In this document: positions 12,084 to 22,584 of the stretch, piece by piece
Position numbering within the stretch: position 1 is the first letter of the stretch
Layout of the letters: the number at the start of each line of letters is the position of its first letter
NCBI GenBank assembly: GCA_036365515.1
Contig: CM070873.1
Coordinates: 192,812,604-192,876,603, forward strand
Source: Torymus aiolomorphi
Taxonomy: Eukaryota; Arthropoda; Insecta; Hymenoptera; Torymidae
Length of the DNA stretch: 64,000 bases
Direction of reading: 5' to 3'
Translations under genes and position numbers: made by a program
Notes under the pieces: model-generated
The model's database searches: none
Seen by the model: only the letters and a program-made list of their open reading frames with translations
What the model was told of the DNA's origin: nothing

Positions 12084-12230
12084 CACAGTGGGCGGAAACG
12101 ATCAAAATTACGCCAGGGTAGTAAATCTAGTCCAAATTAAATAATTTTTTTTTTAAATACTCGTAATTGTATCCGCTTTCTTGTAACACTGCGGAAATCC
12201 ACTTTTTAGGGGTAGAAACAACCCCCACTA
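12084..12230 (+). repeat. Transib left TIR
   Basis: About 140 bp, matching the complement of 20446-20583 with few differences and small indels. The first seven bases, CACAGTG, equal the consensus heptamer of V(D)J recombination signals. Further in are a poly-T run and the shared segment GCGGAAATCCACTTTTTAGG just before the satellite begins. Confidence 0.93.
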
Positions 12231-15200
12231 ACCCTTAAGCTGGCTAACATATCTAGCTCTGGGTAGAGCGAGTTTAATCAACTGCTTTTCTATAAGAAAA
12301 TTAAGATCTCAACCACAGAGAGGCTAGCCCACTTTAACCCTGATATACTTAATCCCCGTAAACCTTACAACCCTTATAAACCACCCCTACTAATCCCCAA
12401 GCAGGCTAACTTACCTAGCTCTGGGTAGAGCGAGTTTAATCAACTGCTTTTCTATAAGAAAATTAAAATCTCAACCATAGATAGGCTAGCCCACTTTAAC
12501 CTTGATATACCTAATCCCCCTAAACTTTACAACCCTTATAAACTACCCCTACTAATCCCCAAACAGGCTAACTTACCTAGCTCTGGGTAGAGCGAGTTTA
12601 ATCAACTGCTTTTCTATAAGAAAATTAAGATCTCAACCACAGATAGGCTAGCCCACTTTAACCCTGATATACCTCATCCCCATAAACCTTACAACCCTTA
12701 TAAACCACCCCTACTAATCCCCAAGCAGGCTAACTTACCTAGCTCTGGGTAGAGCGAGTTTAATCAACTGCTTTTCTATAAGAAAATTAAAATCTCAACC
12801 ATAGATAGGCTAGCCCACTTTAACCTTGATATACCTAATCCCCCTAAACTTTACAAGCCTTATAAACTACCCCTACTAATCCCCAAACAGGCTAACTTAC
12901 CTAGCTCTGGGTAGAGCGAGTTTAATCAACTGCTTTTCTATAAGAAAATTAAGATCTCAACCACAGATAGGCTAGCCCACTTTAACCCTGATATACCTCA
13001 TCCCCCTAAACCTTACAACCCTTATAAACCACCCCTACTAATCCCCAAGCAGGCTAACTTACCTAGCTCTGCGTAGAGCGAGTTTAATCAACTGCTTTTC
13101 TATAAGAAAATTAAGATCTCAACCACAGATAGGCTAGCCCACTTTAACCCTGATATACCTAATCCCCATAAATCTTACAACCCTTATAAACCACCCCTAC
13201 TAATCCCCAAGCAGGCTAACTTACCTAGCTCTGGGTAGAGCGAGTTTAGTCAACTGCTTTTCTATAAGAAAATTAAGATCTCAACCACAGATAGGCTAGC
13301 CCACTTTAACCCTGATATACCTCATCCCCATAAACCTTACAACCCTTATAAACCACCCCTACTAATCCCCAAGCAGGCTAACTTACCTAGCTCTGGGTAG
13401 AGCGAGTTTAATCAACTGCTTTTCTATAAGAAAATTAAAATCTCAACCATAGATAGGCTAGCCCACTTTAACCTTGATATACCTAATCCCCCTAAACTTT
13501 ACAAGCCTTATAAACTACCCCTACTAATCCCCAAACAGGCTAACTTACCTAGCTCTGGGTAGAGCGAGTTTAATCAACTGCTTTTCTATAAGAAAATTAA
13601 GATCTCAACCACAGATAGGCTAGCCCACTTTAACCCTGATATACCTCATCCCCCTAAACCTTACAACCCTTATAAACCACCCCTACTAATCCCCAAGCAG
13701 GCTAACTTACCTAGCTCTGCGTAGAGCGAGTTTAATCAACTGCTTTTCTATAAGAAAATTAAGATCTCAACCACAGATAGGCTAGCCCACTTTAACCCTG
13801 ATATACCTAATCCCCATAAATCTTACAACCCTTATAAACCACCCCTACTAATCCCCAAGCAGGCTAACTTACCTAGCTCTGGGTAGAGCGAGTTTAGTCA
13901 ACTGCTTTTCTATAAGAAAATTAAGATCTCAACCACAGATAGGCTAGCCCACTTTAACCCTGATATACCTAATCCTCATAAATCTTACAACCCTTATAAA
14001 CCACCCCTACTAATCCCCAAGCAGGCTAACTTACCTAGCTCTGGGTAGAGCGAGTTTAGTCAACTGCTTTTCTATAAGAAAATTAAGATCTCAACCACAG
14101 ATAGGCTAGCCCACTTTAACCCTCATATACCTAATCCCCATAAACCTTACAACCCTTATAAACCACCCCTACTAATCCCCAAGCAGGCTAACTTACCTAG
14201 CTCTGGGTAGAGCGAGTTTAATCAACTGCTTTCCTATAAGAAAATTAAGATCTCAACCACAGATAGGCTAGCTCATTTTAACCCTGATATACCTAATCCC
14301 CATAAACCTTACAACCCTTATAAACCACCCCTACTAATCCCCAAACAGGCTAACTTACCTAGCTCTGGGTAGAGCGAGTTTAATCAACTGCTTTTCTATA
14401 AGAAAATTAAGATCTCAACCACAGATAGGCTAGCCCACTTTAACCCTGATATACCTAATTCCCATAAACCTTACCACCCTTATAAACCACCCCTACTAAT
14501 CCCTAAGCAGGCTAACTTACCTAGCTCTGGGTAGAGCGAGTTTAATCAACTGCTTTTCTATAAGAAAATTAAGATCTCAACCACAGATAGGCTAACCCAC
14601 TTTAACCTTGATATACCTAATCCCCGTAAACTTTACAACCCTTATAAACCACCCCTACTAATCCCCAAACAGGCTAACTTACCTAGCTCTGGGTAGAGCG
14701 AGTTTAATCAACTGCTTTTCGATAAGAAAATTAAGATATCAACCACAGATAGGCTAGCCCACTTTAACCCTGATATACCTAATCCCCATAAACCTTACAA
14801 CCCTTATAAACCACCCCTACTAATCCCCAAGCAGGCTAACTTACCTAGCTCTGCGTAGAGCGAGTTTAATCAACTGCTTTTCTATAAGAAAATTAAGATC
14901 TCAACCACAGATAGGCTAGCCCACTTTAACCCTCATATACCTAATCCCCATAAATCTTACAACCCTTATAAACCACCCCTACTAATCCCCAAGCAGGCTA
15001 ACTTACCTAGCTCTGGGTAGAGCGAGTTTAGTCAACTGCTTTTCTATAAGAAAATTAAGATCTCAACCACAGATAGGCTAGCCCACTTTAACCCTGATAT
15101 ACCTAATCCTCATAAATCTTACAACCCTTATAAACCACCCCTACTAATCCCCAAGCAGGCTAACTTACCTAGCTCTGGGTAGAGCGAGTTTAGTCAACTG

Positions 15201-15787
15201 CTTTTCTATAAGAAAATTAAGATCTCAACCACAGATAGGCTAGCCCACTTTAACCCTCATATACCTAATCCCCATAAACCTTACAACCCTTATAAACTAC
15301 CCCTACTAATCCCCAAGCAGGCTAACTTACCTAGCTCTGGGTAGAGCGAGTTTAATCAACTGCTTTTCTATAAGAAAATTAAGATCTCAACCACAGATAG
15401 GCTAGCTCATTTTAACCCTGATATACCTAATCCCCATAAACCTTACAACCCTTATAAACCACCCCTACTAATCCCCAAACAGGCTAACTTACCTAGCTCT
15501 GGGTAGAGCGAGTTTAATCAACTGCTTTTCTATAAGAAAATTAAGATCTCAACCACAGATAGACTAGCCCACTTTAACCCTGATATACCTAATTCCCATA
15601 AACCTTACCACCCTTATAAACCACCCCTACTAATCCCCAAGCAGGCTAACTTACGTAGCTCTGGGTAGAGCGAGTTTAATCAACTGCTTTTCTATAAGAA
15701 AATTAAGATCTCAACAACAGATAGGCTAACCCACTTTAACCCTGATATACCTAATCCCCACATACCCTTACAACCCTTATAAACCAA
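12212..15787 (+). repeat. 162-bp satellite, left array, about 22 copies
   Basis: Head-to-tail repeat with a period of 162 bp, measured between successive GGGTAGAGCG sites (12261, 12423, 12585). Units contain CTAGCTCTGGGTAGAGCGAG (an internal GCTCT/AGAGC hairpin), AATCAACTGCTTTTCTATAAG and CCACCCCTACTAATCCCC. Copies differ by a few substitutions, and variants such as CTCTGCGTAGAG recur at multiples of the unit, showing block duplications. No open reading frame runs through it. Confidence 0.97.
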
Positions 15788-16177
15788 AGTAAAATAGGGG
15801 CAAGTCATACGAAAAAGAGCATTTTCGTGTACATACTATTGCTTGACATCAATATTAGTTTTTCATTTTTTTTTGCGATTTTACATAGGTATCTTCTTAT
15901 TGTAAAATGTATATTTTAATTAAGTAATACAGAAAAGTAGTTCGTTTAGCCATAGAGTTGAATACCATTATGGTTTCCGAAGTGCACCGCGTGGAGTCAC
16001 ACATCACACTTCATTTTTTTTGTTTTTTTTTAATTTTTTTTTAAATTTTTTTATTGTATTTTTAATAATTTTTGTTTTTTTTAATTTTTTTTTTTTTAAT
16101 TTTTTTATTTTTTTATTTTTTTTTTTTATTTGTTGGTTTTGAAAAGGTTGAATTATAATTTTACTGCTTTATGCCAT
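15788..16177. other. Transib interior 3' of transposase, T-rich
   Basis: Starts where the satellite breaks off (..TTATAAACC|AAAGTAAAATAGG). It contains long T runs from 16010 to 16130, on the coding strand an A-rich tail after the transposase stop. No second gene is visible. Confidence 0.6.
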
Positions 16178-18106
16178 TCACAAATTTGAAATTAAAAATT
16201 TTTGCGCTTGTTGACTTAAAGGTTTAATTTTTACCCCATCTTTTATTCTAAGTGAACTGATGACCACATCCGATAATATCATAAGGTGGTGCATTATGTC
16301 TTCGTTAGTTGCTTTTCGATTTACCATTCGGCTGTTTTCTAGATGGATTCTCCGAAAAATCTTATTATTTCCTTCTTGCGGTTCTTCACTTAGCCAACCG
16401 AAAGGGATTTCAAAAGAACTTATTATGTCACTACCATGTATCAGTAGCTTATGCACTGATGGAGGCATTTTATACCATCCATACAATGATATACACATTT
16501 TGTATGTTCCTTCACAATAGTTTTTCATTGCTGCGCAATCAATCATCATGTTGCATGAAATAACCTGTAAAATATTATGAAACCTACTAATTAAATTTTC
16601 ATCTACTCCTATACACTCAGCTACAACCTTTGCATTTTCAAAAAATGTTCTGGCGACATTACCTGTGTTCGTTGTTCCTGCTCCTTGTTTTACGACATCG
16701 ACAGTCAGTGATAATTTGCTTTTTAATAATATCTGTATACTTCTTTTTCTTTCTTCTCTTAAACTTCTCTCTTCTTGTGATAATGCTTGAGGCTTTTTAA
16801 AGTCAGAACTGTATCCGATTTTTAAAAGGTATTCCATGGAACGTATCTTACAGTGCAACCTCGATAGCCCTAATTGATAAAATTCTTGTGAGCATTGGCG
16901 ACTTTTTACGTGATTGAAATCGTTTACAAACTTTGGACCCACTCCGCAAATGTTGCAGGAATTCGTTGCTCTTTGTCCTGTTAGAGAATTACAAACTTTG
17001 CCATCAATCATAGTGCATTTAATATCAAAAGCTACTTTGAATGACAAATCATCGATTTTTATAGAACTTATTTGCACCTTTCTTAATTCACTTGTATAAT
17101 AATCATATAAGCCTTTCACATAATCATCAGTATCTTTTCTGAATTCAAATTTAACTGTCCGACATGTATGAACCGAATTAGGTGTACTATTTGTCCAAAT
17201 AACTCTATCTTTAGCTTTTAATTGAAGTGGTGAAAATGAAACTATAAAAACGGTTGCATCACTTTTCGATTGCGTTTGAACCTCAGGTTCAGCTTCCTCT
17301 AAGTCATCATTTGAAATATTATCGTCACAATTACTATTGGATAAGTCTATAGGTATATTTTCATCATCGTCACTGTTACACATAGAACTTTCATGTGGCC
17401 ACTTTTGCCTTGTAGTTTGCTGCCCGGAAGCACCATCGATTCCCCATTTTCCAATTAGTAATAACGTCTCATTTTCAATTTCTTCCAATAGTCTTCGATC
17501 AAACTGTATCAGTGTTCTCTTTACTGTATGAACTAGCAAAGATATGAAGTCTACTTCAGCTCCAGAGTCATTTACTTTTATACCATCAGGATAACAAAGT
17601 TTCTTTGCTTCGTTAATACTTTCATATGGTAATAATAGTTTATTTCCGCAAATCCTTTCAAGATGAACATTTAAATTTTGATATTTACTTTTAGAAAGTC
17701 TAGCATCTGCATACATCGCTAATGATAGATTATTTGTGTTCTTATGACTCCCAATCTCAGTTTCTCTATTCTGTGCAATCTTTTTTTTAAGCGCTTTGGC
17801 TAATTCTTCAGCACTATACGATGAAGAAAGTTCAGAAATACGTCTTCTTTTCGTAACGTCAGATGCTTCCTCGTAAGACTTTCGCGTACGACCTACATTA
17901 TGCTTGATGGTATCATATGACTGCTTCAATTCTGTCTCAGCTGCTGCAGAGCTTCTCTCGGGACTTTTGAACGTGATTGTAAAATTGTTTTCTAAATAAT
18001 CGCTGTACCGATTAATAAAAGCATCTTTTTTTCGAGAAACATTTTGCCATTGTCTTTTAAAGGTGGCTAAATATGTTTTTATTAATTTTAGTCTGATTTC
18101 TTGCAA
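16178..18106 (-). CDS. Transib transposase, RAG1 core-like, catalytic residues intact
   Basis: 642 residues as delimited. The frame stays open upstream to about 18240, but I see no ATG there, so an upstream exon is likely. Alignment by eye to the RAG1 core gives the full DDE set: D224 in KWGIDGASG (RAG1 D600), D368 in KCTMIDGKVCN (D708) and E578 in SEEPQEGNNKIFRR (E962). The RAG1 zinc ligands also match: C384 and C387 in CNIC, H552 and H557 in SVHKLLIHG, with the same 5-residue His spacing. Other conserved parts are DVVKQGAGTTNTGN (470-483) and LYGWYKMPPS (541-550). No stop or frameshift interrupts it. The enzyme would cut at the CACAGTG ends through hairpin intermediates. An acidic stretch at 245-272 is not part of the core. 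It lies between the two satellite arrays. Activity is not proven. Confidence 0.92.
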   Translation of the reverse strand: MQEIRLKLIKTYLATFKRQWQNVSRKKDAFINRYSDYLENNFTITFKSPERSSAAAETELKQSYDTIKHNVGRTRKSYEEASDVTKRRRISELSSSYSAEELAKALKKKIAQNRETEIGSHKNTNNLSLAMYADARLSKSKYQNLNVHLERICGNKLLLPYESINEAKKLCYPDGIKVNDSGAEVDFISLLVHTVKRTLIQFDRRLLEEIENETLLLIGKWGIDGASGQQTTRQKWPHESSMCNSDDDENIPIDLSNSNCDDNISNDDLEEAEPEVQTQSKSDATVFIVSFSPLQLKAKDRVIWTNSTPNSVHTCRTVKFEFRKDTDDYVKGLYDYYTSELRKVQISSIKIDDLSFKVAFDIKCTMIDGKVCNSLTGQRATNSCNICGVGPKFVNDFNHVKSRQCSQEFYQLGLSRLHCKIRSMEYLLKIGYSSDFKKPQALSQEERSLREERKRSIQILLKSKLSLTVDVVKQGAGTTNTGNVARTFFENAKVVAECIGVDENLISRFHNILQVISCNMMIDCAAMKNYCEGTYKMCISLYGWYKMPPSVHKLLIHGSDIISSFEIPFGWLSEEPQEGNNKIFRRIHLENSRMVNRKATNEDIMHHLMILSDVVISSLRIKDGVKIKPLSQQAQKFLISNL

Positions 18107-19189
18107 TTGTTCTTCAGAAAATGAATTTTTAGATTTAATACTACTGATTATAATTTCTTCTTCACTTACTTTATCATTGTATTTTCTATTAAACAGTAGG
18201 TTACATAGTTCTTCATTTTTTATGGAATAACTCCATGATTAGTAGGTATCAATATCAGTATGGTACTTAAAATAAAGAAATTTATATCAACTAAAACGCG
18301 TTTATCAATGAATACAAATAAAAAATAGCAAATTGGTAAATCTGAATTATTAATTACAGATTGTAAAAAACATAAGAGATTTAAAAAAAATTTATATGAA
18401 AAAAATTCACTACTACTAAAAATTTCGAGAATTAACTAAAGAAAGATTGATGTAATTTTAATATTAGTATGAATGTTCTCGTATTTATTGAAGCATAAAT
18501 AAAAAAGTGGAACTGCAAATACAACTATTGTGTATGTTTAATGAAATAGAAGAATGTGGGATTACAAATGCTCTATTACAATGATGGATTACACGAATTA
18601 CAAACTCGAACTTTTACCTATAGAGAATATTATTAATATCGAAAATTATATTATTATAACTTTTACAATTATAAAAATTTGTATAAGTACATGTAATGCT
18701 TATGCGTAAAAACATAATAACATAATAATTGACAGTTTTAGAATTATTAGGTTTACTTACTCAAGAACTATGTTATATGAATACAGTAAGATCACCAATG
18801 AATGATATTTTAATTTATATTTCACAGATTTAGTATTTAATAACTTACAAGCCTGTAGGGAAATTTTTATAATTTTTTTTTCATTTTCAAATAAAAGCTT
18901 GAAAATATATAATGTTTTATAGTGAGAACTGACAAATTTATAATTCTAGCTGAGTAAATCTCAGGTAAGCAAAAGAAATATTAAAAGTATTACATAAATA
19001 TCCTATTTGCTTTATATAAAAAATGCCTAATATTTGATTTTAAATGCAAGAAACAGTAGATATTTTTCACAAAATAATACTTCATGACAAAGAAACTTCT
19101 GTCAAATCTTTAGTACAGCTTTTTTTCTAATAACATAGTCAAGAAAAAGTTAATTAGAAATTGATGTTTGTGGGTTTGAGAATGACGTA
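18107..19189 (-). other. Transib interior 5' of transposase
   Basis: AT-rich. The first 130 bases continue the open transposase frame without an ATG, which suggests a first exon further upstream that I could not place. The rest shows no coding signal. The promoter of the transposase should lie here. Confidence 0.5.
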
Positions 19190-20452
19190 TATCAGGTTAT
19201 GATTGGTTAGCCTATCTATGGTTGAGATCTTAATTTTCTTATAAAAAAGCAGTTGATTAAACTCGCTCTACCCAGAGCTACGTAAGTTAGCCTGCTTGGG
19301 GATTAGTAGGGGTGGTTTATAAGGGTTGTAAGGTTTATGGGGATTAGGTATATCAGGATTAAAGTGGGTTAGCCTAACTGTGGTTGAGATCTTAATTTTC
19401 TTATAGAAAAGCAGTTGATTAAACTCGCTCTACCCAGAGCTAGGTAAGTTAGCCTGCTTGGGGATTAGTAGGGGTGGTTTATAAGGGTTGTAAGGTTTAT
19501 GGGGATTAGGTATATCAGGGTTAAAGTGGGCTAGTCTATCTGTGGTTGAGATCTTAGTTTTCTTATAGAAAAGCAGTTGATTAAACTCGCTCTACCCAGA
19601 GCTAGGTAAGTTAGCCTGCTTGGGGATTAGTAGGGGTGGTTTATAAGGGTTGTAAGGTTTATGGGGATTAGGTATATCAGGGTTAAAGTGGGCTAGTCTA
19701 TCTGTGGTTGAGATCTTAGTTTTCTTATAGAAAAGCAGTTGATTAAACTCGCTCTACCCAGAGCTAGGTAAGTTAGCCTGCTTGGGGATTAGTAGGGGTG
19801 GTTTATAAGGGTTGTAAGGTTTATGGGGATTAGGTATATCAGGGTTAAAGTGGGCTAGTCTATCTGTGGTTGAGATCTTAATTTTCTTATAGAAAAGCAG
19901 TTGATTAAACTCGCTCTACCCAGAGCTAGGTAAGTTAGCCTGCTTGGGGATTAGTAGGGGTGGTTTATAAGGGTTGTAAGGTTTATGGGGATTAGGTATA
20001 TCAGGGTTAAAGTGGGCTAGTCTATCTGTGGTTGAGATCTTAATTTTCTTATAGAAAAGCAGTTGATTAAACTCGCTCTACCCAGAGCTACGTAAGTTAG
20101 CCTGCTTGGGGATTAGTAGGGGTGGTTTATAAGGGTTGTAAGGTTTATGGGGATTAGGTATATCAGGGTTAAAGTGGGCTAGTCTATCTGTGGTTGAGAT
20201 CTTAATTTTCTTATAGAAAAGCAGTTGATTAAACTCGCTCTACCCAGAGCTAGGTAAGTTAGCCTGCTTGGGGATTAGTAGGGGTGGTTTATAAGGGTTG
20301 TAAGGTATATGGGGATTAGGTATATCAGGGTTAAAGTGGGCTAGCCTATCTGTGGTTGAGATCTTAATTTTCTTATAGAAAAGCAGTTGATTAAACTCGC
20401 TCTACCCAGAGCTAGGTAAGTTAGCCTGCTTGGGGATTAGTAGGGGTGGTTT
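19190..20452 (-). repeat. 162-bp satellite, right array, inverted, about 8 copies
   Basis: The same 162-bp unit in opposite orientation, about 7.8 copies, running up to the right TIR. Units here share diagnostic bases (for example GGCTAGTCTATCTG) that are rare in the left array, so the two arrays have been homogenised separately. Confidence 0.97.
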
Positions 20453-20583
20453 CTGCCCCTAAAAAGTGGATTTCCGCAGTTACAAGAAAGCGGATACAAT
20501 TACGAGTATTTAAAAAAAAAATTATTTAATTTGGACTAGATTTACTGCCCCGCGCGTAAGTTTGATCGTTTCCGCCCACTGTG
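20446..20583 (-). repeat. Transib right TIR
   Basis: Inverted partner of 12084-12230. It ends CCGCCCACTGTG at 20583, followed by the CGACG duplication. The satellite joins it at the same phase of the 162-bp unit as on the left side. Confidence 0.93.
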
Positions 20584-20588
20584 CGACG

Positions 20589-20867
20589 TAACAAGCGGTA
20601 TTCCTCTGTAGTTGCCAACCTCCTTTTTGTTTCCTTTCTTGTATATTGATCTTATAATTCCCGTCTTCCATTCTGTTGGTACTTCTCCTCCATTCCATAT
20701 CCCGTTTAGCACTGTCGTTAGACCCTGTAGCAACTCCTCCTCTCCAAAAATCCATGCCTCGTTCATTATCTGGTGCTGTCCCGCTACCTTTTTCTTCATG
20801 AGTTTCCCGATTGTCTCCCTTACTTCCTCTTCCATTATGTCCTGTAGCCTTCCCTCTTCTTCCTCGC

Positions 20868-20956
<89 letters not shown>

Positions 20957-21249
20957 CCGCCGTCTCTTCTGCTGCATCCCCAATGATGTATTGCCTTCCG
21001 AAGTGTCTCCTCCACTGGTCCTTTGAAATAGATGAATCCATCTGTGAGCCGTTCTGCTTGTTAGATCACACTGCTCTCCAGAAAAGCTTCATTCTTTTGT
21101 CCTTCTTAAACTCCTCCAACCATTTCTTATCTTTACTCCTCTTTTTTTCTAAGAAGTTTCTGTAGTCTCTTCTTTCCTTCCTCCATTCCTCTTCGTTTAT
21201 CTCTCCTTTTCTCAGCCCTCCCAAGGTCTTGTTTAGCTCTTGTTTGTTT
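20589..21249 (-). pseudogene. LINE-L fragment: linker and RT N-terminus
   Basis: Minus strand. A Lys/Arg-rich linker (21249-21066) and then the RT entry region with AGQHQIMNEAWIFGEEE, VPTEWKTGIIRSIYKKGN and GNYRGIPL, the fingers region of a LINE reverse transcriptase. A GA/CT microsatellite (20873-20950) sits inside it. The preceding part (endonuclease) lies 31 kb away at 52348-53740 because the gypsy element inserted between them. The following part lies at 9790-11490. Confidence 0.75.
20873..20950. repeat. (CT)n microsatellite inside LINE-L
   Basis: About 39 CT dinucleotides. Its translations (Ser-Leu or Arg-Glu runs) are artefacts. Confidence 0.95.
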
Positions 21250-22584
21250 ATTCTCGCCAACAATGATAAATGCCAATTTTTAGTTAACCATGCAAATATA
21301 TGTGTTCATATTTTCAATGAATACTAAACGCAAGGAGATGGATAAGTAAAGGTCTTTCAATCATCAATCGTTGCAATTAATAGTAAAGCTTAAACATTTA
21401 TTAACATAAAAATAAAAAGAGGATATCAAAATTAGCGAGGTATAATTAAGTATAATGTTGAGCGCCAGCTGGGACATTCCCAGCATTCCAACTACGATAT
21501 ATTACAATAAACTAATCGCGACACGACAATGATTCGGCTGTTTCGATATGGAGCGGAACGCGAATTCAAGCGCAAACTCGTGAGTGTAGTCTCCGGCGGC
21601 GATAGTTTCGGTACGGTTTCGAGAAGAAGCGCGGTGAGATCCGAGTATGCGGCACGAGAGAGAGACGCAAAGAAGCGATGATCGCTGCCAATACAACTTA
21701 CCACCTCGGAGCTGGGACGAGCGGCGTACACGACGATAAGCTGATGGTCGCAGAGGTTGAGTGGCTGGGCAGCGGCGGTTAGGCGCCCGGACGCACGCCG
21801 GTTCGACGTAGGCGGCACGACGTCGGCAAGCGGCCGCTGGGCTGAGCTCGGCGGTGGCGGTGAGACGCTCGGGCGCACTCCGGTTCGACGCAGGCGGCCC
21901 GACATTGGCAAGCGGCTGCTGGACCACGCTCGCCGTGGATGGCTAGGGTGACGGCACACAGCACTGAACGAAGCGGCGGGGCTCGAAGTTCACGAAGGCT
22001 GGACGCCCGAACAAAACTTCGCGTCTACTTAGAATCTCGACACACAAAAGGCGAAAGCAAGGCACTATAGCGCGTACTGCGGTCCACAATGGAGTGACCG
22101 AGCGCAGCACGCCGACAGACCAATGAGCTCTCCAGGCCCAGCGATCGAGCGCCACCACTCGTTCTTCTTCGCGTACTATTCTCTCTCCCTCTATCTCTCT
22201 CGCTCTCTCCTGAAAATATAGGACCGCGGCGCTCATGCTGGTGTTGATCTGTGCGTCTGCGCACGGTACTTCGTCACAAGACGATTTTCCCCGCGAAGGT
22301 TCGAATCCAACAACGACGGAGGAAAACTGTTAGGTCAGGTCCACTTGGAGGCTGGCGCCTCCACATGTCAGAGAGAAAGCAACTGAGAGGAAGGCAGATA
22401 CGGCAAGCTCGAATATGTAGTGCCATTAGTACTTGCGGGAATGGCAGGAACATCGACTTCTTCATCTGGATCAGGGTACGAGTGCAGCACTAGGAGCGCG
22501 CAATGCTCCTTTACAAGAGTAATGTCTTTGTCTTAGGTCTAGTGTTTTTTTATCTCATTGTAAGGCTCAAAAGTGAGCGTTACA
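21250..22584 (-). repeat. gypsy 3' LTR (left copy, 1.3 kb)
   Basis: Shares its start (ATTCTCGCCAACAATGAT) and end (AGTGAGCGTTACA) with 51254-52347. Longer than the right copy by about 240 bp, because the GC-rich middle (about 21845-22105) holds an extra segment, partly a tandem duplication of the ACGCCGGTTCGAC region. On the element strand the LTR begins TGTAACGCTCAC. Confidence 0.85.

Larger units (their letters stand above)
12084..20583 (-). mobile_element. Transib (RAG1-like) DNA transposon, complete, 8.5 kb
   Basis: Exactly delimited 8,500-bp element. Both ends begin CACAGTGGGCGGAAACGAT (left from 12084, right as complement ending at 20583), and the 5-bp sequence CGACG is present directly outside both (12079-12083 and 20584-20588). 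Transib elements are known for 5-bp duplications with a CGNCG preference and CACNGTG-like termini, and both fit. Inside are inverted arrays of a 162-bp satellite and one transposase gene on the minus strand. It sits at the edge of LINE-L, probably inside an LTR remnant. It is much longer than ordinary Transibs (usually a few kb) because of the arrays. Confidence 0.93.

Noticed and set aside
12212..15787. CRISPR-like array
   Set aside because: Tandem 162-bp units without unique spacers in an animal genome. It is a satellite inside a Transib.
20842..21026. Long open frames of Ser-Leu or Arg-Glu repeats (also at 53177-53839)
   Set aside because: They are translations of CT/GA microsatellites and carry no other protein signal.
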